From J014 sp964486055 (GTDB taxonomy: Bacteria > Acidobacteriota > Blastocatellia > Pyrinomonadales > Pyrinomonadaceae): a stretch of DNA of 64,000 bases. Made by a program: the position numbers and the translations under genes. The notes beneath the pieces were generated by a model. The model did no database searches, was not told the DNA's origin, and saw nothing but the letters and a program-made list of their open reading frames with translations. The stretch is from contig CAZALE010000003.1 of the NCBI GenBank assembly GCA_964486055.1, positions 1-64,000 of the forward strand, given 5' to 3'. This document shows positions 8,048-16,768 of this stretch, in pieces. Within the stretch, counting starts at the first letter, position 1. The number at the start of each line of letters is the position of its first letter.

Positions 8048-8262
8048 AAGCGTTTAATAAGTGATTCCAGCCAAGCTGCTTTGCAGGGGAATGAAGCGCG
8101 AGCCGTTGATTAGCTGCAAGCAAAACGAAGATTTCTCTATGTCAATGACGTCACTTAGAATACTTTGGGTCTCTTTGATCGTATCTGATCGGATTCACAT
8201 GTGCTGGTAATGGAGGTGTGGGTCGCTTTCGGGCTTTGATTGGGTAAAAACTTATTAAATTT

Positions 8263-8297
8263 ACGATTCGGATACCAGTGTTCAGAATCCGAATCGT
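8263..8297 (-). terminator. probable terminator of the glycosyltransferase gene
   Basis: An 11-bp perfect inverted repeat (ACGATTCGGAT at 8263-8273, ATCCGAATCGT at 8287-8297) overlaps the stop codon of the minus-strand glycosyltransferase frame. On the minus strand the stem is followed by AAATTTAATAAGTTTTT. The rest of 8048-8262 holds nothing I recognise. Confidence 0.6.
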
Positions 8298-9409
8298 GCG
8301 GTAGAAGGTTTTATATGATGATCATAGATCTTCACCATTCCAGCTGCAGTCAAAATACTCATAAACGGTGCCGCAGGTAGGAAATAGCGTGCTTCTATCC
8401 AAAGTGGTAGATGGAATAAAAGTAAGAATGCCGGTGTGAGCCAGACTTGGATGGGTTGATTTTTAAGCCCAACAATTGCAAGAATTAAACCGGCTAACTG
8501 TAACAAGACATAGATCAGACGATAGAGCACTGGTCCATTCGCAAACTCGGGAGCGAGCGATGTGCCAGTATCAATTATTAGGCGAGGATATTGTTCCAGT
8601 CGAGCTTTAAACCAACTCCCGTCTTGTATTCCATTGCGGATGCGTTCGATAGCAAGCTCGAAAGCACATTCATTGTCGCATCCTTTATAGCGTTTGAGCG
8701 CCTCATTCCAAATATCTTGACCAAACTCTTTCCTGGTGAACGTCCCGTATAAAAGGTTTGTACCTAATGCTGATTTTTGTGTAAGAGTCAGTTTATTCTC
8801 TAATAGTGTATTTCTAATTATCCATGGCGTCGCAACTAAAATGCTCAACGCTGTAATAAATAGAATTGGTCGCATTGGCTTTCGTCGAATAAATTGAATC
8901 AGTATCGCGAATAAGAGCATCGGTAGAACGATCGGACGCGTTAACATGGCAAGTCCAAACGCGACGCCGGAGGCAATAGTACGATTGCGTTTCCAACACC
9001 ACATTCCAACTACTATTAACGCGGTAAAAGCGGCTCAGTCATCCAAGTCGCCGACATGTGTATGGACAAAGGGCTTATAGCAAATAAGAATGCGGCGAGC
9101 TTACTCTCTCTCTCTGCAAGTGCCTTGTGAGACGAAATACACTATGACGGCCGTCAATCCATCCAATGTCCAATTCATTGGAAGAGCGGGAAATATGGAA
9201 ATAAGTAGTGGATAAAGAGGCGGGCGAAACGTAGTCGGCTGACCACCAAGTGAAAACTCGAACCTGGGAATTCCGTTTGCGATCTCGATATAGTCGTAAG
9301 AATCTCCGGCCAGCCATTGAAATCGATAGGAGTAAATTGCGCGGATTACCCAAGTAAAGATAAAAAGAAATACAGGAAAGCCAAATTTGTGTGAAAACTG
9401 TAGCTTCAT
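8282..9409 (-). pseudogene. membrane glycosyltransferase (PMT/ArnT-like), two frameshifts
   Basis: Three frames in series make one protein of about 375 residues. The first (from 9409) has a membrane helix and the acidic loop WLAGDSYDYIEIANGI, followed by FRPPLYPLL, typical of GT39/GT83 polyprenyl-phosphate-sugar transferases. The second, between about 9115 and 9030, reads LAAFLFAISPLSIHM and ATWMTEP. The third (9028 to 8282) continues TALIVVGMWCW and GLAMLTRP with more membrane helices. The first shift falls at or beside a (CT)6 run at 9104-9115 and the second in an A4 tract at 9026-9029. They compensate, since first and last parts are in the same frame. Slippage, sequencing error or true decay are all possible. 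The start overlaps the stop of the OmdA-like gene (ATGA). At 375 residues the protein is shorter than most family members. Confidence 0.7.
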
Positions 9410-9705
9410 TTTTTAGTATCTGGTCGTTGTTTATGATTAAAACATTTTTTTGTATTGGGATTATGGTGAGGACAACCTGCCCAGCAACACGGTCTACGCT
9501 TACCAGAAGTTATTTCTGCTCTAAATTTTTCAATGCGTTTTTTTCTTGTTTCTTCTTTTTTGGCGCTTGTGATCCAACAAATCCACTCGTTTCGGGCAAG
9601 TGCCGTGAGGCTATCCCATTTTTCTAGCAAAGTTGGCTGGCAATTCAATATTTCTTTCAGATCATCCGGGGTAGTATGTATGGTGCCTTCTGCGATATTT
9701 TTCAT
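9406..9705 (-). CDS. YdeI/OmpD-associated (OmdA) family protein
   Basis: The protein has 99 residues. The core, LEKWDSLTALARNEWICWI then SAKKEETRKKRIEK, is the OmdA/YdeI C-terminal domain, a small helical domain linked in some bacteria to bacteriocin or peptide tolerance. The last part has a cysteine/histidine cluster, CCWAGCPHHN followed by C and H about eight residues on, which might bind metal. The gene overlaps the downstream glycosyltransferase by four bases, so the two are probably co-transcribed. The function is not established from sequence. Confidence 0.75.
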   Translation of the reverse strand: MKNIAEGTIHTTPDDLKEILNCQPTLLEKWDSLTALARNEWICWITSAKKEETRKKRIEKFRAEITSGKRRPCCWAGCPHHNPNTKKCFNHKQRPDTKK

Positions 9706-10198
9706 AATAAAAACTTCTATCGTGAACTAATGAATGATTGACTATGGTCTCAATTTATCTTCCTTAGACTAGCATATGGAATAGCAGATCTCAAGTCTTA
9801 GCAGCTTCGAAGTACCATCAGTTGTTACTGTGTTTTGACAAAATGAGTTTTCTCATAATTTCTGATTAGGGTTATCGGTGAATTTCTGAATACTCTTCAA
9901 TCTGGTTTGAATTTTTCCGTGTAAAACAAATGTTTTTAGATGGAATAAGTTTTATCGTGATTGGATGGCGGTAAATTTTCGAGCGGGGTGTAGGTTTACC
10001 AATTAAATTTGGGCTTAATCTTATCGAGCTAGATACTGTTTGCTTTTTAAGCAATTCCCAGTACATCCAGCTGGAATCTTTATGCATGATTTCTGCGATT
10101 CGCCATTATCATCAATGATAAATTTCAGCTATGACGACGAGCGCTATCTAGCTTTTTGTCCTCTCATCATTTCGAATTAAACATGAGTTTGCGGTGGG
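9706..10198. other. intergenic stretch without a supported gene
   Basis: AT-rich, about 490 bp. A 71-codon minus-strand frame at 9872-10087 has no recognisable domain, no signal peptide and basic, low-complexity composition; I do not call it. No tRNA or clear terminator is seen. Confidence 0.5.
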
Positions 10199-10966
10199 TC
10201 AATAGATTTTGATCCCGGCGCGTCTAGCTTGATCTTCTAATGCAGAGAGCTGCGCCACCAATCCTGCACGTATACGCTCTAAAGTTCGTAATTCTTGTAG
10301 CAACTGCTCATTTCTGTAATCTGTATTGTCGATTATCACAGGGAAGAAGATAAGTCCGTTGGGTTGGGATATCTGAGAGATTGGAGGTGCTTGTTGGAGT
10401 AAAACTCCGTTGACGCGATTTCGAATGTCAGTAGCGGTAGGGACTGCATAGGAGTAACTCTGAACAAGTTGCACATTCGGAGGAATGTTTGATGTTGTAG
10501 AAAAAGAGGTATTCGTCACAGTTCTGCCAATAGCGCTGCTGATAAAGCTTCCTGCCAGTATCGGTCTAGAAATGATGCCACCTCTGTAGACTCCTCGGTC
10601 TTCCGCAATTACTTGACGCACATACGAGATTTGGGCATCTATCGAAGCTATCTGCAATTTTAACTCATCAGCTCGTTGCTGGAAGTATTGACTTAGCTGG
10701 GATTTCATTTGGTCTAGTGATTGAGCATATTCAGCTGTTTTTCGTTTTCGTTCCTCGCTTATTCTATCTATCTCTTCAGGCGAGGGAAGCCCTTTGCTTT
10801 GATAGGTTTGAAGGTATTCTTGTTCGGCCTGAATGCGTTTTTCCCGGTATTTTTCAAGATCAAAGTTGGTTATGACTCGGGTTTGTTGGGCAAATAGGGA
10901 AGGCATTAGAAGCAATGTAGATATCAAAGGAAAAATGACTTTTGTTGAACTGGAAATCTTTAACAT
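10199..10966 (-). CDS. secreted coiled-coil protein of unknown function
   Basis: The protein has 255 residues. A signal peptide occupies about residues 1-26 (VIFPLISTLLLMPSLFAQ, cleaved after the Ala-Gln region). A long charged helical region follows, about 30-120, starting TNFDLEKYREKRIQAEQEY and rich in Gln and Glu. The middle is Ser/Thr/Val rich without charge (ILAGSFISSAIGRTV). The end is a second helix, LLQELRTLERIRAGLVAQL. I do not recognise a named family; the layout suggests a periplasmic structural or scaffold protein. It stands alone, with the BtuB-like receptor gene upstream in the same orientation and a terminator between them. Confidence 0.7.
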   Translation of the reverse strand: MLKISSSTKVIFPLISTLLLMPSLFAQQTRVITNFDLEKYREKRIQAEQEYLQTYQSKGLPSPEEIDRISEERKRKTAEYAQSLDQMKSQLSQYFQQRADELKLQIASIDAQISYVRQVIAEDRGVYRGGIISRPILAGSFISSAIGRTVTNTSFSTTSNIPPNVQLVQSYSYAVPTATDIRNRVNGVLLQQAPPISQISQPNGLIFFPVIIDNTDYRNEQLLQELRTLERIRAGLVAQLSALEDQARRAGIKIY

Positions 10967-11104
10967 AAGAAACTGGCTCCTTGGTTATTTTATCACATTG
11001 TCAGCATTTGAGAAGTTATTCTGATTTTTCGACGGCGATATGGATACGGAGGTTGCATGAAGTCTTAGATGGTAAAGAGTAGTGTAAAAGGGTGTAACAA
11101 TAGA

Positions 11105-11138
11105 AGGTCCGTCCGCGTGTGAGATCAGGGACGGACCT
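11105..11138 (-). terminator. terminator after the TonB-dependent receptor gene
   Basis: AGGTCCGTCC at 11105-11114 and GGACGGACCT at 11129-11138 form a perfect 10-bp GC-rich stem with a 14-base loop, 13 bp past the receptor stop on the minus strand. The tail is TTCTATTGTTAC, a modest U-rich end. Confidence 0.7.
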
Positions 11139-11150
11139 GAAACCGGCATA

Positions 11151-13502
11151 TTAGAAGCTTAATGTTATTCCGGCTCTACCGTAGCGTGCGAATGTTCTGA
11201 AGCCGTTTTCATAGTAATCTTGATTTAGCAGATTTTCCATGCTGCCGAAAATTCGCACTCGAAACTTTTCGCGCTTCGAAGGAATTTCATAGCTCGCAGT
11301 CACATCTAATTTGCGATTTCCCTCAAAGCGGTAGATATAGTTTCTGAATGTCGAATTGCTAAAAATGGGAGCTAGATAACTACTGGTGGCGAGGAAATCA
11401 GCGCTAATAAGCAGATTTTTGACCCGTTGGTTCATGAGCAGAGTGAATTGATGTTCAGGTATTGCCAAGGTTTTAATGATGCCACTTCCAGCAACTTGTG
11501 GTTGTCTTTGATCGGTGTTTGTGTAGGTGTATGAGGCGAAGAGTGAGGTAAAGTTGGATATCTTAGCCTCTGCCGAAAATTCGACTCCTCGTGCGATTCC
11601 ACCTTTCGTGTTGAAGTAGCCGCCAAAGGGGCGTGTTGTCGAACCAATGTTCCTTGCTGGGCTACCGAAGCCGATTGTCTCTATGAGTTTTGTGTAAAAA
11701 TAACTGGCAGAGAATTTTAGAGAGTCATTTATCGTTGATTGTTCGACTCCTATATCTGCTGTTAAAGCTCTTTCTGGTTTCAGATCAGGATCACCGAGGG
11801 CTGTAAAGCTTTGTGAGAAAGAGCTGAAGAATGTACCGAATCGTTCGTAGAGGCTAGGCACTCGATATCCATTTCCAACATGTATGCGTAGCTTGGTTCG
11901 AGTGCTAGGAATCAGGTAGGAAGCTGATCCGTCAAACGTATAAGCAGTAGGTGGATCCTCGAGCACTAAATTTTGGTAAGGTGCATTTGTGCGACTAAAT
12001 TTTGGTGCAGCTAAATCGAAAAGCTGAATTCTAAAACCTCCGCTCAATGTGAGATGCCCGTCCAAGAGCTTGACTATGTCTTGAGCAAAAAAGGCATTGC
12101 TGGTTTGATAAGCTCTAGTGAAAAAATTACCGGCTCCATTCGGCGTGAATCCGTCATTTGCGTATTTTTCATGCTCAAACTCGTAGCCAATTGTCATTTC
12201 ATGGATGCGATTTGGGTTCCAATCCAGTCTTGTATTAACTGTCTGAATCAAGCCATCGAAAATTGAAGTTGAGGCACTCTGAAAGCCGACTCCTAGCGGC
12301 CCGTTATTATTCTTGCGAGAAGTTTTTAATCCTGAGTACAAGGCTTTCAGGATCAATTTATTGCTCAGGAGTTTGGTAAATGCTAGCTGAGCATTGAAGA
12401 ATTTAGATTTTTGATTGTTATCTGGATCATTCACATCTGGAATGAATGTGGCGTTACCGCGGTTTAGTTGATTGATTGGTGTGCCGGCTTCATATCTTTT
12501 TAACTCTGATTTGGTTAGCGGTATGGCTTTGATTATTGTGGCATTCGAGGAAGGTAGAGTGCCGATTGTGTCAGGGCTTGAGTTTAACCTTACGTAAGCG
12601 TCTGAGATAAAGAATCTTGCGGAGATGTTTGTTGTTTTCGTAGGATTAAATTCGATTCTGGAACGCACATTAGCATTATGTGCGTCATCTTGACCGTCAA
12701 TGCCTTTGCTGAAGATTAGTCTCGATACATTCAAATTGTAAGCGAATTTTTCGTTGCCATCACCGAATCTACCCTGAAAACTATTCAATCCATAACCTCC
12801 GGTGAAGAAGGTAATTTCTGCGTTGCGTCCCGGTGCAGGTTGAATTGTTTGCAAGTCTATGGTGCCGCCAATAGCATTAGTTCCATATAATGATGAACCT
12901 GCACCTCGCATAACTTCGAGTCGAGAGATGCCACCTAGCGTAATGTCAGCTAAAAATGCTGTTGCATCGCCATTAATAGAGGCTGCATCACGAAATCTGA
13001 CCCCGTCCAGTAATATCGCAGTATCTTGATTTCTGAGACCTCGGGTTTTTATGCTAGCTAATCGGCCAAATCCGCCGAGCTGTTGTATTCTAAAGCCCGG
13101 TAGTGTGCGCAGAGAATCAATCAGATTAAATTCGCCTCTATCTCTGATCTCAGACGCATTTATGATGTTTACTGTCTTTGATACTTCGCCGATCGACTGT
13201 AATAAATTTGCTGAGATCACAACGACTTCGGTAATCTCGAGTGATTCAGCTTTGCCGTCTCGGATGTTTAGGATTCCTCGTTTGTCTGAATAAGATATGA
13301 GATACTGCCCATCGGGCAAATCGACTTGCAAATTCCCTTGAGAATCAGTTTGGGTTTCTATGATGACTGTGGCAGATGAAATTTTAACCTTTTGTGATGC
13401 CACAGGCTTGCCATTCTCTACGAGTTGGATTTTCACCGTCTGTCCGAATGTGAAAATCGTGAACGCTAAGACAAAAATTAAATTCATCATTTGTTTTTTC
13501 AT
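11151..13502 (-). CDS. btuB: TonB-dependent outer-membrane receptor, BtuB-like (cobalamin uptake)
   Basis: The protein has 783 residues. Residues 1-20 are a signal peptide. A small beta-sandwich (carboxypeptidase-regulatory-like) covers about 22-90. The plug domain covers about 100-225, with TRGLRNQDTAILLDGV and RLEVMRGAGSSLYGTNAIGG, the typical plug end. A beta-barrel fills the rest and ends in the aromatic residue of outer-membrane proteins (GITLSF). Substrate specificity is inferred from the cobalamin riboswitch directly upstream (13549-13704) and from the adjacent btuFCD genes. AAAGGAGGAAG just before the ATG at 13502 is a strong ribosome binding site. It would import corrinoids across the outer membrane using TonB energy; no tonB gene is in the window. 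Confidence 0.88.
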   Translation of the reverse strand: MKKQMMNLIFVLAFTIFTFGQTVKIQLVENGKPVASQKVKISSATVIIETQTDSQGNLQVDLPDGQYLISYSDKRGILNIRDGKAESLEITEVVVISANLLQSIGEVSKTVNIINASEIRDRGEFNLIDSLRTLPGFRIQQLGGFGRLASIKTRGLRNQDTAILLDGVRFRDAASINGDATAFLADITLGGISRLEVMRGAGSSLYGTNAIGGTIDLQTIQPAPGRNAEITFFTGGYGLNSFQGRFGDGNEKFAYNLNVSRLIFSKGIDGQDDAHNANVRSRIEFNPTKTTNISARFFISDAYVRLNSSPDTIGTLPSSNATIIKAIPLTKSELKRYEAGTPINQLNRGNATFIPDVNDPDNNQKSKFFNAQLAFTKLLSNKLILKALYSGLKTSRKNNNGPLGVGFQSASTSIFDGLIQTVNTRLDWNPNRIHEMTIGYEFEHEKYANDGFTPNGAGNFFTRAYQTSNAFFAQDIVKLLDGHLTLSGGFRIQLFDLAAPKFSRTNAPYQNLVLEDPPTAYTFDGSASYLIPSTRTKLRIHVGNGYRVPSLYERFGTFFSSFSQSFTALGDPDLKPERALTADIGVEQSTINDSLKFSASYFYTKLIETIGFGSPARNIGSTTRPFGGYFNTKGGIARGVEFSAEAKISNFTSLFASYTYTNTDQRQPQVAGSGIIKTLAIPEHQFTLLMNQRVKNLLISADFLATSSYLAPIFSNSTFRNYIYRFEGNRKLDVTASYEIPSKREKFRVRIFGSMENLLNQDYYENGFRTFARYGRAGITLSF

Positions 13503-13520
13503 AATTTTCTTCCTCCTTTT

Positions 13521-13535
13521 CCCGCCCGACGCGGG
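13521..13535 (-). promoter_or_regulatory. short GC hairpin just before the btuB ribosome binding site
   Basis: On the minus strand CCCGC, GTCGG loop, GCGGG forms a five-base all-GC stem a few bases upstream of AAGGAGGA. Its position between aptamer and start codon fits part of the riboswitch expression platform acting on translation. I could not find convincing pairing of its loop to the aptamer, so the mechanism is open. Confidence 0.4.
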
Positions 13536-13548
13536 ATGGTTGAATTAT

Positions 13549-13704
13549 TAAGCCGTAAGGTATCCTGACTCAGGCTTAAACCAACACGCCTTCCCACCTC
13601 GAAGAGGCAGTGGCTTTTCTGTCATCTCGACAGAGTGCTGGCTAAAACGCCTTCACAGTTGCGCGGGCAGTCGCAGATTCTCACTGCGTTCCCTTAACGG
13701 CTTA
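13549..13704 (-). ncRNA. cobalamin riboswitch controlling btuB
   Basis: Read on the minus strand, the conserved parts appear in order. The P1 strand is TAAGCCGTTAAGG; then GGGAACGCAGTGAGAATCTG, CGACTGCCCGCGCAACTGTGA, GGTGGGAAGGCG, and the 3' box GAGTCAGGATACC. The second P1 strand, CCTTACGGCTTA, closes the fold. This is the B12-box architecture that binds adenosylcobalamin or related corrinoids and represses the downstream gene. The ATG of btuB is 46 bases further on. Confidence 0.93.
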
Positions 13705-13800
13705 TCAAAAAATCCTGAAGTTAAACTCTTCAGCTCACGTAAACTTTTGAGAACCAAATATCCGTATCTAGAAGTTATTCCATGTTTAGCTCATAAAGTT

Positions 13801-14580
13801 TCATCCAGTGTCATACATGAGAGTGACTCTTGGGTGTTTTGTTACAGGATTAGTATCTAGCAAAACGTTTACATCGAAGATTAAGCGTAAATTTTTTTCC
13901 GTCAATACTACGGATGATTTGCCTTGAGCCAATATCTTTCCATTTTTGAGCAGAATTATTTCATCTGCGAATTCGGAAGCAAGATTTACGTCATGTGTGA
14001 CTACAACTGCCGACGAGAGACAATTCTTACATCTTTGTCTTACTAGTTTAAATATTGAGATCTGATGCGAGAGGTCGAGGTTGTTAGTTGGTTCATCTAA
14101 AAGTAAGATTCTTGCTTGAGTTGCGAGTGCTCTGGCCAATACGGCTCTCTGTCTCTCACCACCTGAAAGCTGATTCATCAGCCGATTTTCATATCCATCT
14201 AAATCACAGAGTTTTAAACACTCGAGAGCAATTTGCAGATCCTCATCGGTATCCCAAGCAAAAAATGCCGTGTTAGCAAAGCGACCGGCTAAAACAAATT
14301 CTAATACGGTCACGGGAAACTTCGTTTCACTTTCCTGGGCTACAACAGCGATTTTTTTGGCTATTTGACGTCTGGAGAGTTGGTGTAATGGTTTTCCTTC
14401 GAGGAGGATTTCTCCGCTATAAGGCTTCAATGTTCCGTTCAGGGCTTTCAGTATAGTCGTTTTACCAGCACCGTTAGCACCCAAAAGAAAGACTATTTTC
14501 CCGGTTTCAACGCGAAAGGATACCTCACTTACAACTTGTAAGCCATCATAACCTACTGATATATCCCTCGCCTCGATCAT
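13801..14580 (-). CDS. btuD: cobalamin ABC transporter ATP-binding protein
   Basis: The protein has 259 residues. Walker A GANGAGKT is at 34-41, the Q-loop Gln at 82, the ABC signature LSGGERQR at 138-145, Walker B ILLLDEPT at 158-165 and the switch His in VVTHDVNLA at 196. It belongs to the FecE/BtuD group of importer ATPases and would power the BtuC permease encoded immediately upstream in the same direction with a 31-bp spacer. The cobalamin assignment rests on the riboswitch before btuF and the neighbouring receptor; without that context heme or siderophore transport would be equally likely from sequence. Confidence 0.88.
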   Translation of the reverse strand: MIEARDISVGYDGLQVVSEVSFRVETGKIVFLLGANGAGKTTILKALNGTLKPYSGEILLEGKPLHQLSRRQIAKKIAVVAQESETKFPVTVLEFVLAGRFANTAFFAWDTDEDLQIALECLKLCDLDGYENRLMNQLSGGERQRAVLARALATQARILLLDEPTNNLDLSHQISIFKLVRQRCKNCLSSAVVVTHDVNLASEFADEIILLKNGKILAQGKSSVVLTEKNLRLIFDVNVLLDTNPVTKHPRVTLMYDTG

Positions 14581-14611
14581 CGCTTTTCCGAATAAAATTT
14601 GTTTTTCCGAC

Positions 14612-15604
14612 TCAGGTTCTCTTTAAAAGATATATGAACATAGGGGCGCCGATTATAGCAGTTATAGCTCCGACTGGTAACTCACGAGGCGGAATCAATA
14701 TCCTTGCCAGGGTGTCTGCAAAGACTACGAAAATGGCACCAGCCAGAGCGGAAAATGGCAGCACATATCGATTATCGCTGCCAACTACAAGGCGCACTAA
14801 ATGTGGCACCACCAAACCTACGTAACCTATAGAGCCACTCGCAGCAACTGACACACCGACTAGAGCAGATGAGGTGATGAAAACTAGTAATTTCACCCTT
14901 GCGACCTCGACTCCAAAATCAAATGCGTCCTTTTCACCAATCATCATTAAATTGAGTGCTTTAGCCTGTGAGAAAAGCAGCAATAGTCCGATGGAGCAAA
15001 CAATTAAGACAAAGAAAAATGCATGTCGTGTGGCTTGAGATAAATCTCCCAATAGCCAGAATGTAAAGCTTCTTAATCTTGTAGAGTCAAGCAGGGAAGT
15101 CAGCAGCACTATGATGGATGAAAGTAGTGTAGTCACAATTATGCCAGATAGAGCCAGTCTTTCTATGCTCATTCCGGTCTTGGATTTTGCCATGTTGTAA
15201 ACAGAAAAAGTAGCTAAAGAAGCTCCCAAAAATGCAAATAAAGAACGCGAAGTGTCAGAGTTGAACGATAGTGCAAATGAAATTATAGTGCCTAGAGCCG
15301 CACCACTCGAAACGCCTAAAAGATAAGGTTCTGCGAGCGGATTTCTAAGTAGAGCTTGTAAGCCAGCGCCTGACAAAGCTAAACTGGCTCCTACGAAAAT
15401 ACCAAGTAAAACCCTCGGAATCCTGATTTCAAACAAAATCTGCTTTTGAAGAGGAGTTAAATGTGAAAAATGCAGTTTTTCGCTACCTAACAAGACAGCA
15501 AATATAACAGAAAGCATGAAAGCTACTATTAAAACCAGCCCGAATTTACTTGGCTTTAAGTAGAATGTGCCACGTCTATCTTTAGTTTCGATAGCAGATT
15601 TCAT
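14612..15604 (-). CDS. btuC: cobalamin ABC transporter permease (FecCD family)
   Basis: The protein has 330 residues with about nine or ten hydrophobic segments, the usual size for FecCD permeases. Family marks are RIPRVLLGIFVGASLALSGA then LQALLRNPLAEPYLLGVSSG near the start, GSIGYVGLVVPHLVR near residue 260 and RELPVGAITAIIGAPMFI at the C-terminus. It forms the inner-membrane channel for the corrinoid delivered by BtuF. The start overlaps the stop of btuF (ATGA), indicating translational coupling in a btuFCD operon. Confidence 0.9.
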   Translation of the reverse strand: MKSAIETKDRRGTFYLKPSKFGLVLIVAFMLSVIFAVLLGSEKLHFSHLTPLQKQILFEIRIPRVLLGIFVGASLALSGAGLQALLRNPLAEPYLLGVSSGAALGTIISFALSFNSDTSRSLFAFLGASLATFSVYNMAKSKTGMSIERLALSGIIVTTLLSSIIVLLTSLLDSTRLRSFTFWLLGDLSQATRHAFFFVLIVCSIGLLLLFSQAKALNLMMIGEKDAFDFGVEVARVKLLVFITSSALVGVSVAASGSIGYVGLVVPHLVRLVVGSDNRYVLPFSALAGAIFVVFADTLARILIPPRELPVGAITAIIGAPMFIYLLKRT

Positions 15605-16491
15605 TTATGAATCACCTCAGCAAGTTGTTCCAGAGCATCGACGATTCTAGGTCCAGGTCTTGATAGAACGTCTGAGTTTATCTTAAAAACTCTGCCTTTC
15701 CTCACGGCTTCAGAATTTATGAATACTTCATTAGGCTCATCATTGTCATAACTGTCTGTAAGAATGATTACATCAGGATTTAATGCAAGTGCAGTCTCTT
15801 TGCTTAATTTTGGATACGCTGAATCGACATTTGCGGTAACAGACACTCCACCTGCTTTTACTATCAAGTCAGTTATGAAAGAATCCCTACCCACTGTAAA
15901 TAGAGACTTGTCAATTTGAACGAAGACCTTGGGCTTTGGTAGGAACTTTGTTTTATTTTCAACGGCGGAGACTCTTTCCTTAAGCTTCATGACCAGCTGA
16001 TTTGCCTGCTCTGATCTATCTAGTATTTCCCCAATGACTTCAATGTCGTGGAAAATACTTTCTAAATTTCGCGGATGGGTTACATAAACACTTACACCAT
16101 TTTGCTCGAGAGACTTAGTGAAACCTTCGAGTTGTGAAGCAGTTGAGACAAGAACAATGTCTGGTTTGAGTGCCATGATTTTTTCCATGTTGGGTCGGAT
16201 CGTATCTCCGACTTTCTCAATTTTTTTAGCTTCTTCTGGAAAATCGCAAAAGGTCGTAACGCCGACTAATTTTTCCTCAGCATTTACTGCAAATATGATT
16301 TCAGTCAAGCTAGGTGCAAGAGAAACGACCCTTTCGACTTTTCTAGGTACTGATATTTGCCTGCCAAGATCATCGATGAAATTTCTTGATTCTCCCTCAG
16401 TTGAGCTTCGATCGAAGCACGCCTGCAGGAGAGCTATCCAAAAGATCAACAGAAAAAATCTTCTGTTCATTGATGAAAAAATGGGTCGCAT
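15601..16491 (-). CDS. btuF: cobalamin-binding periplasmic protein, lipoprotein
   Basis: The protein has 296 residues. A hydrophobic leader ends in LLQAC, so Cys 25 is a probable lipid-attachment site. The helical-backbone substrate-binding fold follows, with VERVVSLAPSLTEIIFAV near residue 55 and GDTIRPNMEKIMALKPDIV near 97, both typical of BtuF/FepB-type class III binding proteins. Another in-frame ATG seven codons later is an alternative start. It is the first gene of btuFCD and is preceded by a cobalamin riboswitch and a strong hairpin, so B12-repressed expression is expected. It captures corrinoid in the periplasm and passes it to BtuC. Confidence 0.88.
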   Translation of the reverse strand: MRPIFSSMNRRFFLLIFWIALLQACFDRSSTEGESRNFIDDLGRQISVPRKVERVVSLAPSLTEIIFAVNAEEKLVGVTTFCDFPEEAKKIEKVGDTIRPNMEKIMALKPDIVLVSTASQLEGFTKSLEQNGVSVYVTHPRNLESIFHDIEVIGEILDRSEQANQLVMKLKERVSAVENKTKFLPKPKVFVQIDKSLFTVGRDSFITDLIVKAGGVSVTANVDSAYPKLSKETALALNPDVIILTDSYDNDEPNEVFINSEAVRKGRVFKINSDVLSRPGPRIVDALEQLAEVIHK

Positions 16492-16519
16492 ACAAGATTA
16501 CAAAGTCTTCAAAAATGAT

Positions 16520-16573
16520 TTAGGCTCCACCCTTTTGCCTGTCGCAGCAAACAGGCAAAAAGATAGAGCCTAA
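16520..16573 (-). terminator. two-part stem-loop between riboswitch and btuF (likely expression platform)
   Basis: An outer 8-bp stem (TTAGGCTC at 16520-16527, GAGCCTAA at 16566-16573) and an inner stem (TTTTGCCTG at 16533-16541, CAGGCAAAA at 16552-16560) lie about 50 bases after the aptamer on the minus strand. The stem is followed by AAATCATTTTTG. This suits a riboswitch-controlled intrinsic terminator. A weaker hairpin at 16494-16509 next to the ATG carries an ACTTT that could pair with the AAAGT in the aptamer L5 loop, which would be a second possible switch. Confidence 0.6.
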
Positions 16574-16624
16574 GTATAACTCTAAGTCTTGCCCGAATGC
16601 CTTGACGCGAGGCATCATTAGGCA

Positions 16625-16768
16625 TCTCTCTCAGGCAGGTCTCCGGACTTCAGATCATTTGTTTGATCCTTTCACCGTGGCGCGACCGTGCGGGACTTTC
16701 ACCCGTCTTCCCTATTCTCCGCTAACCAGTCCTGATTAAGAACTACTGAAAGCGGCACCTGAGAGAGT
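16625..16768 (-). ncRNA. cobalamin riboswitch controlling btuFCD
   Basis: On the minus strand the P1 side CTCTCTCAGGTGCCGC is followed by GGTTAGCGGAGAATAGGGAA, GACGGGTGAAAGTCCCGC, ACGGTCGCGCCACGGTGA, and the 3' box GAAGTCCGGAGACCTGCC. GCCTGAGAGAG closes P1. This is a textbook cobalamin aptamer and closer to consensus than the one before btuB. Confidence 0.95.

Noticed and set aside
9872..10087. 71-codon minus-strand frame
   Set aside because: No domain, no ribosome binding site and basic low-information composition; probably chance in an AT-rich spacer.
13521..13704. Kissing loop between the btuB aptamer L5 and the hairpin at 13521-13535
   Set aside because: L5 reads TGAGAAT and the hairpin loop GTCGG; they are not complementary.
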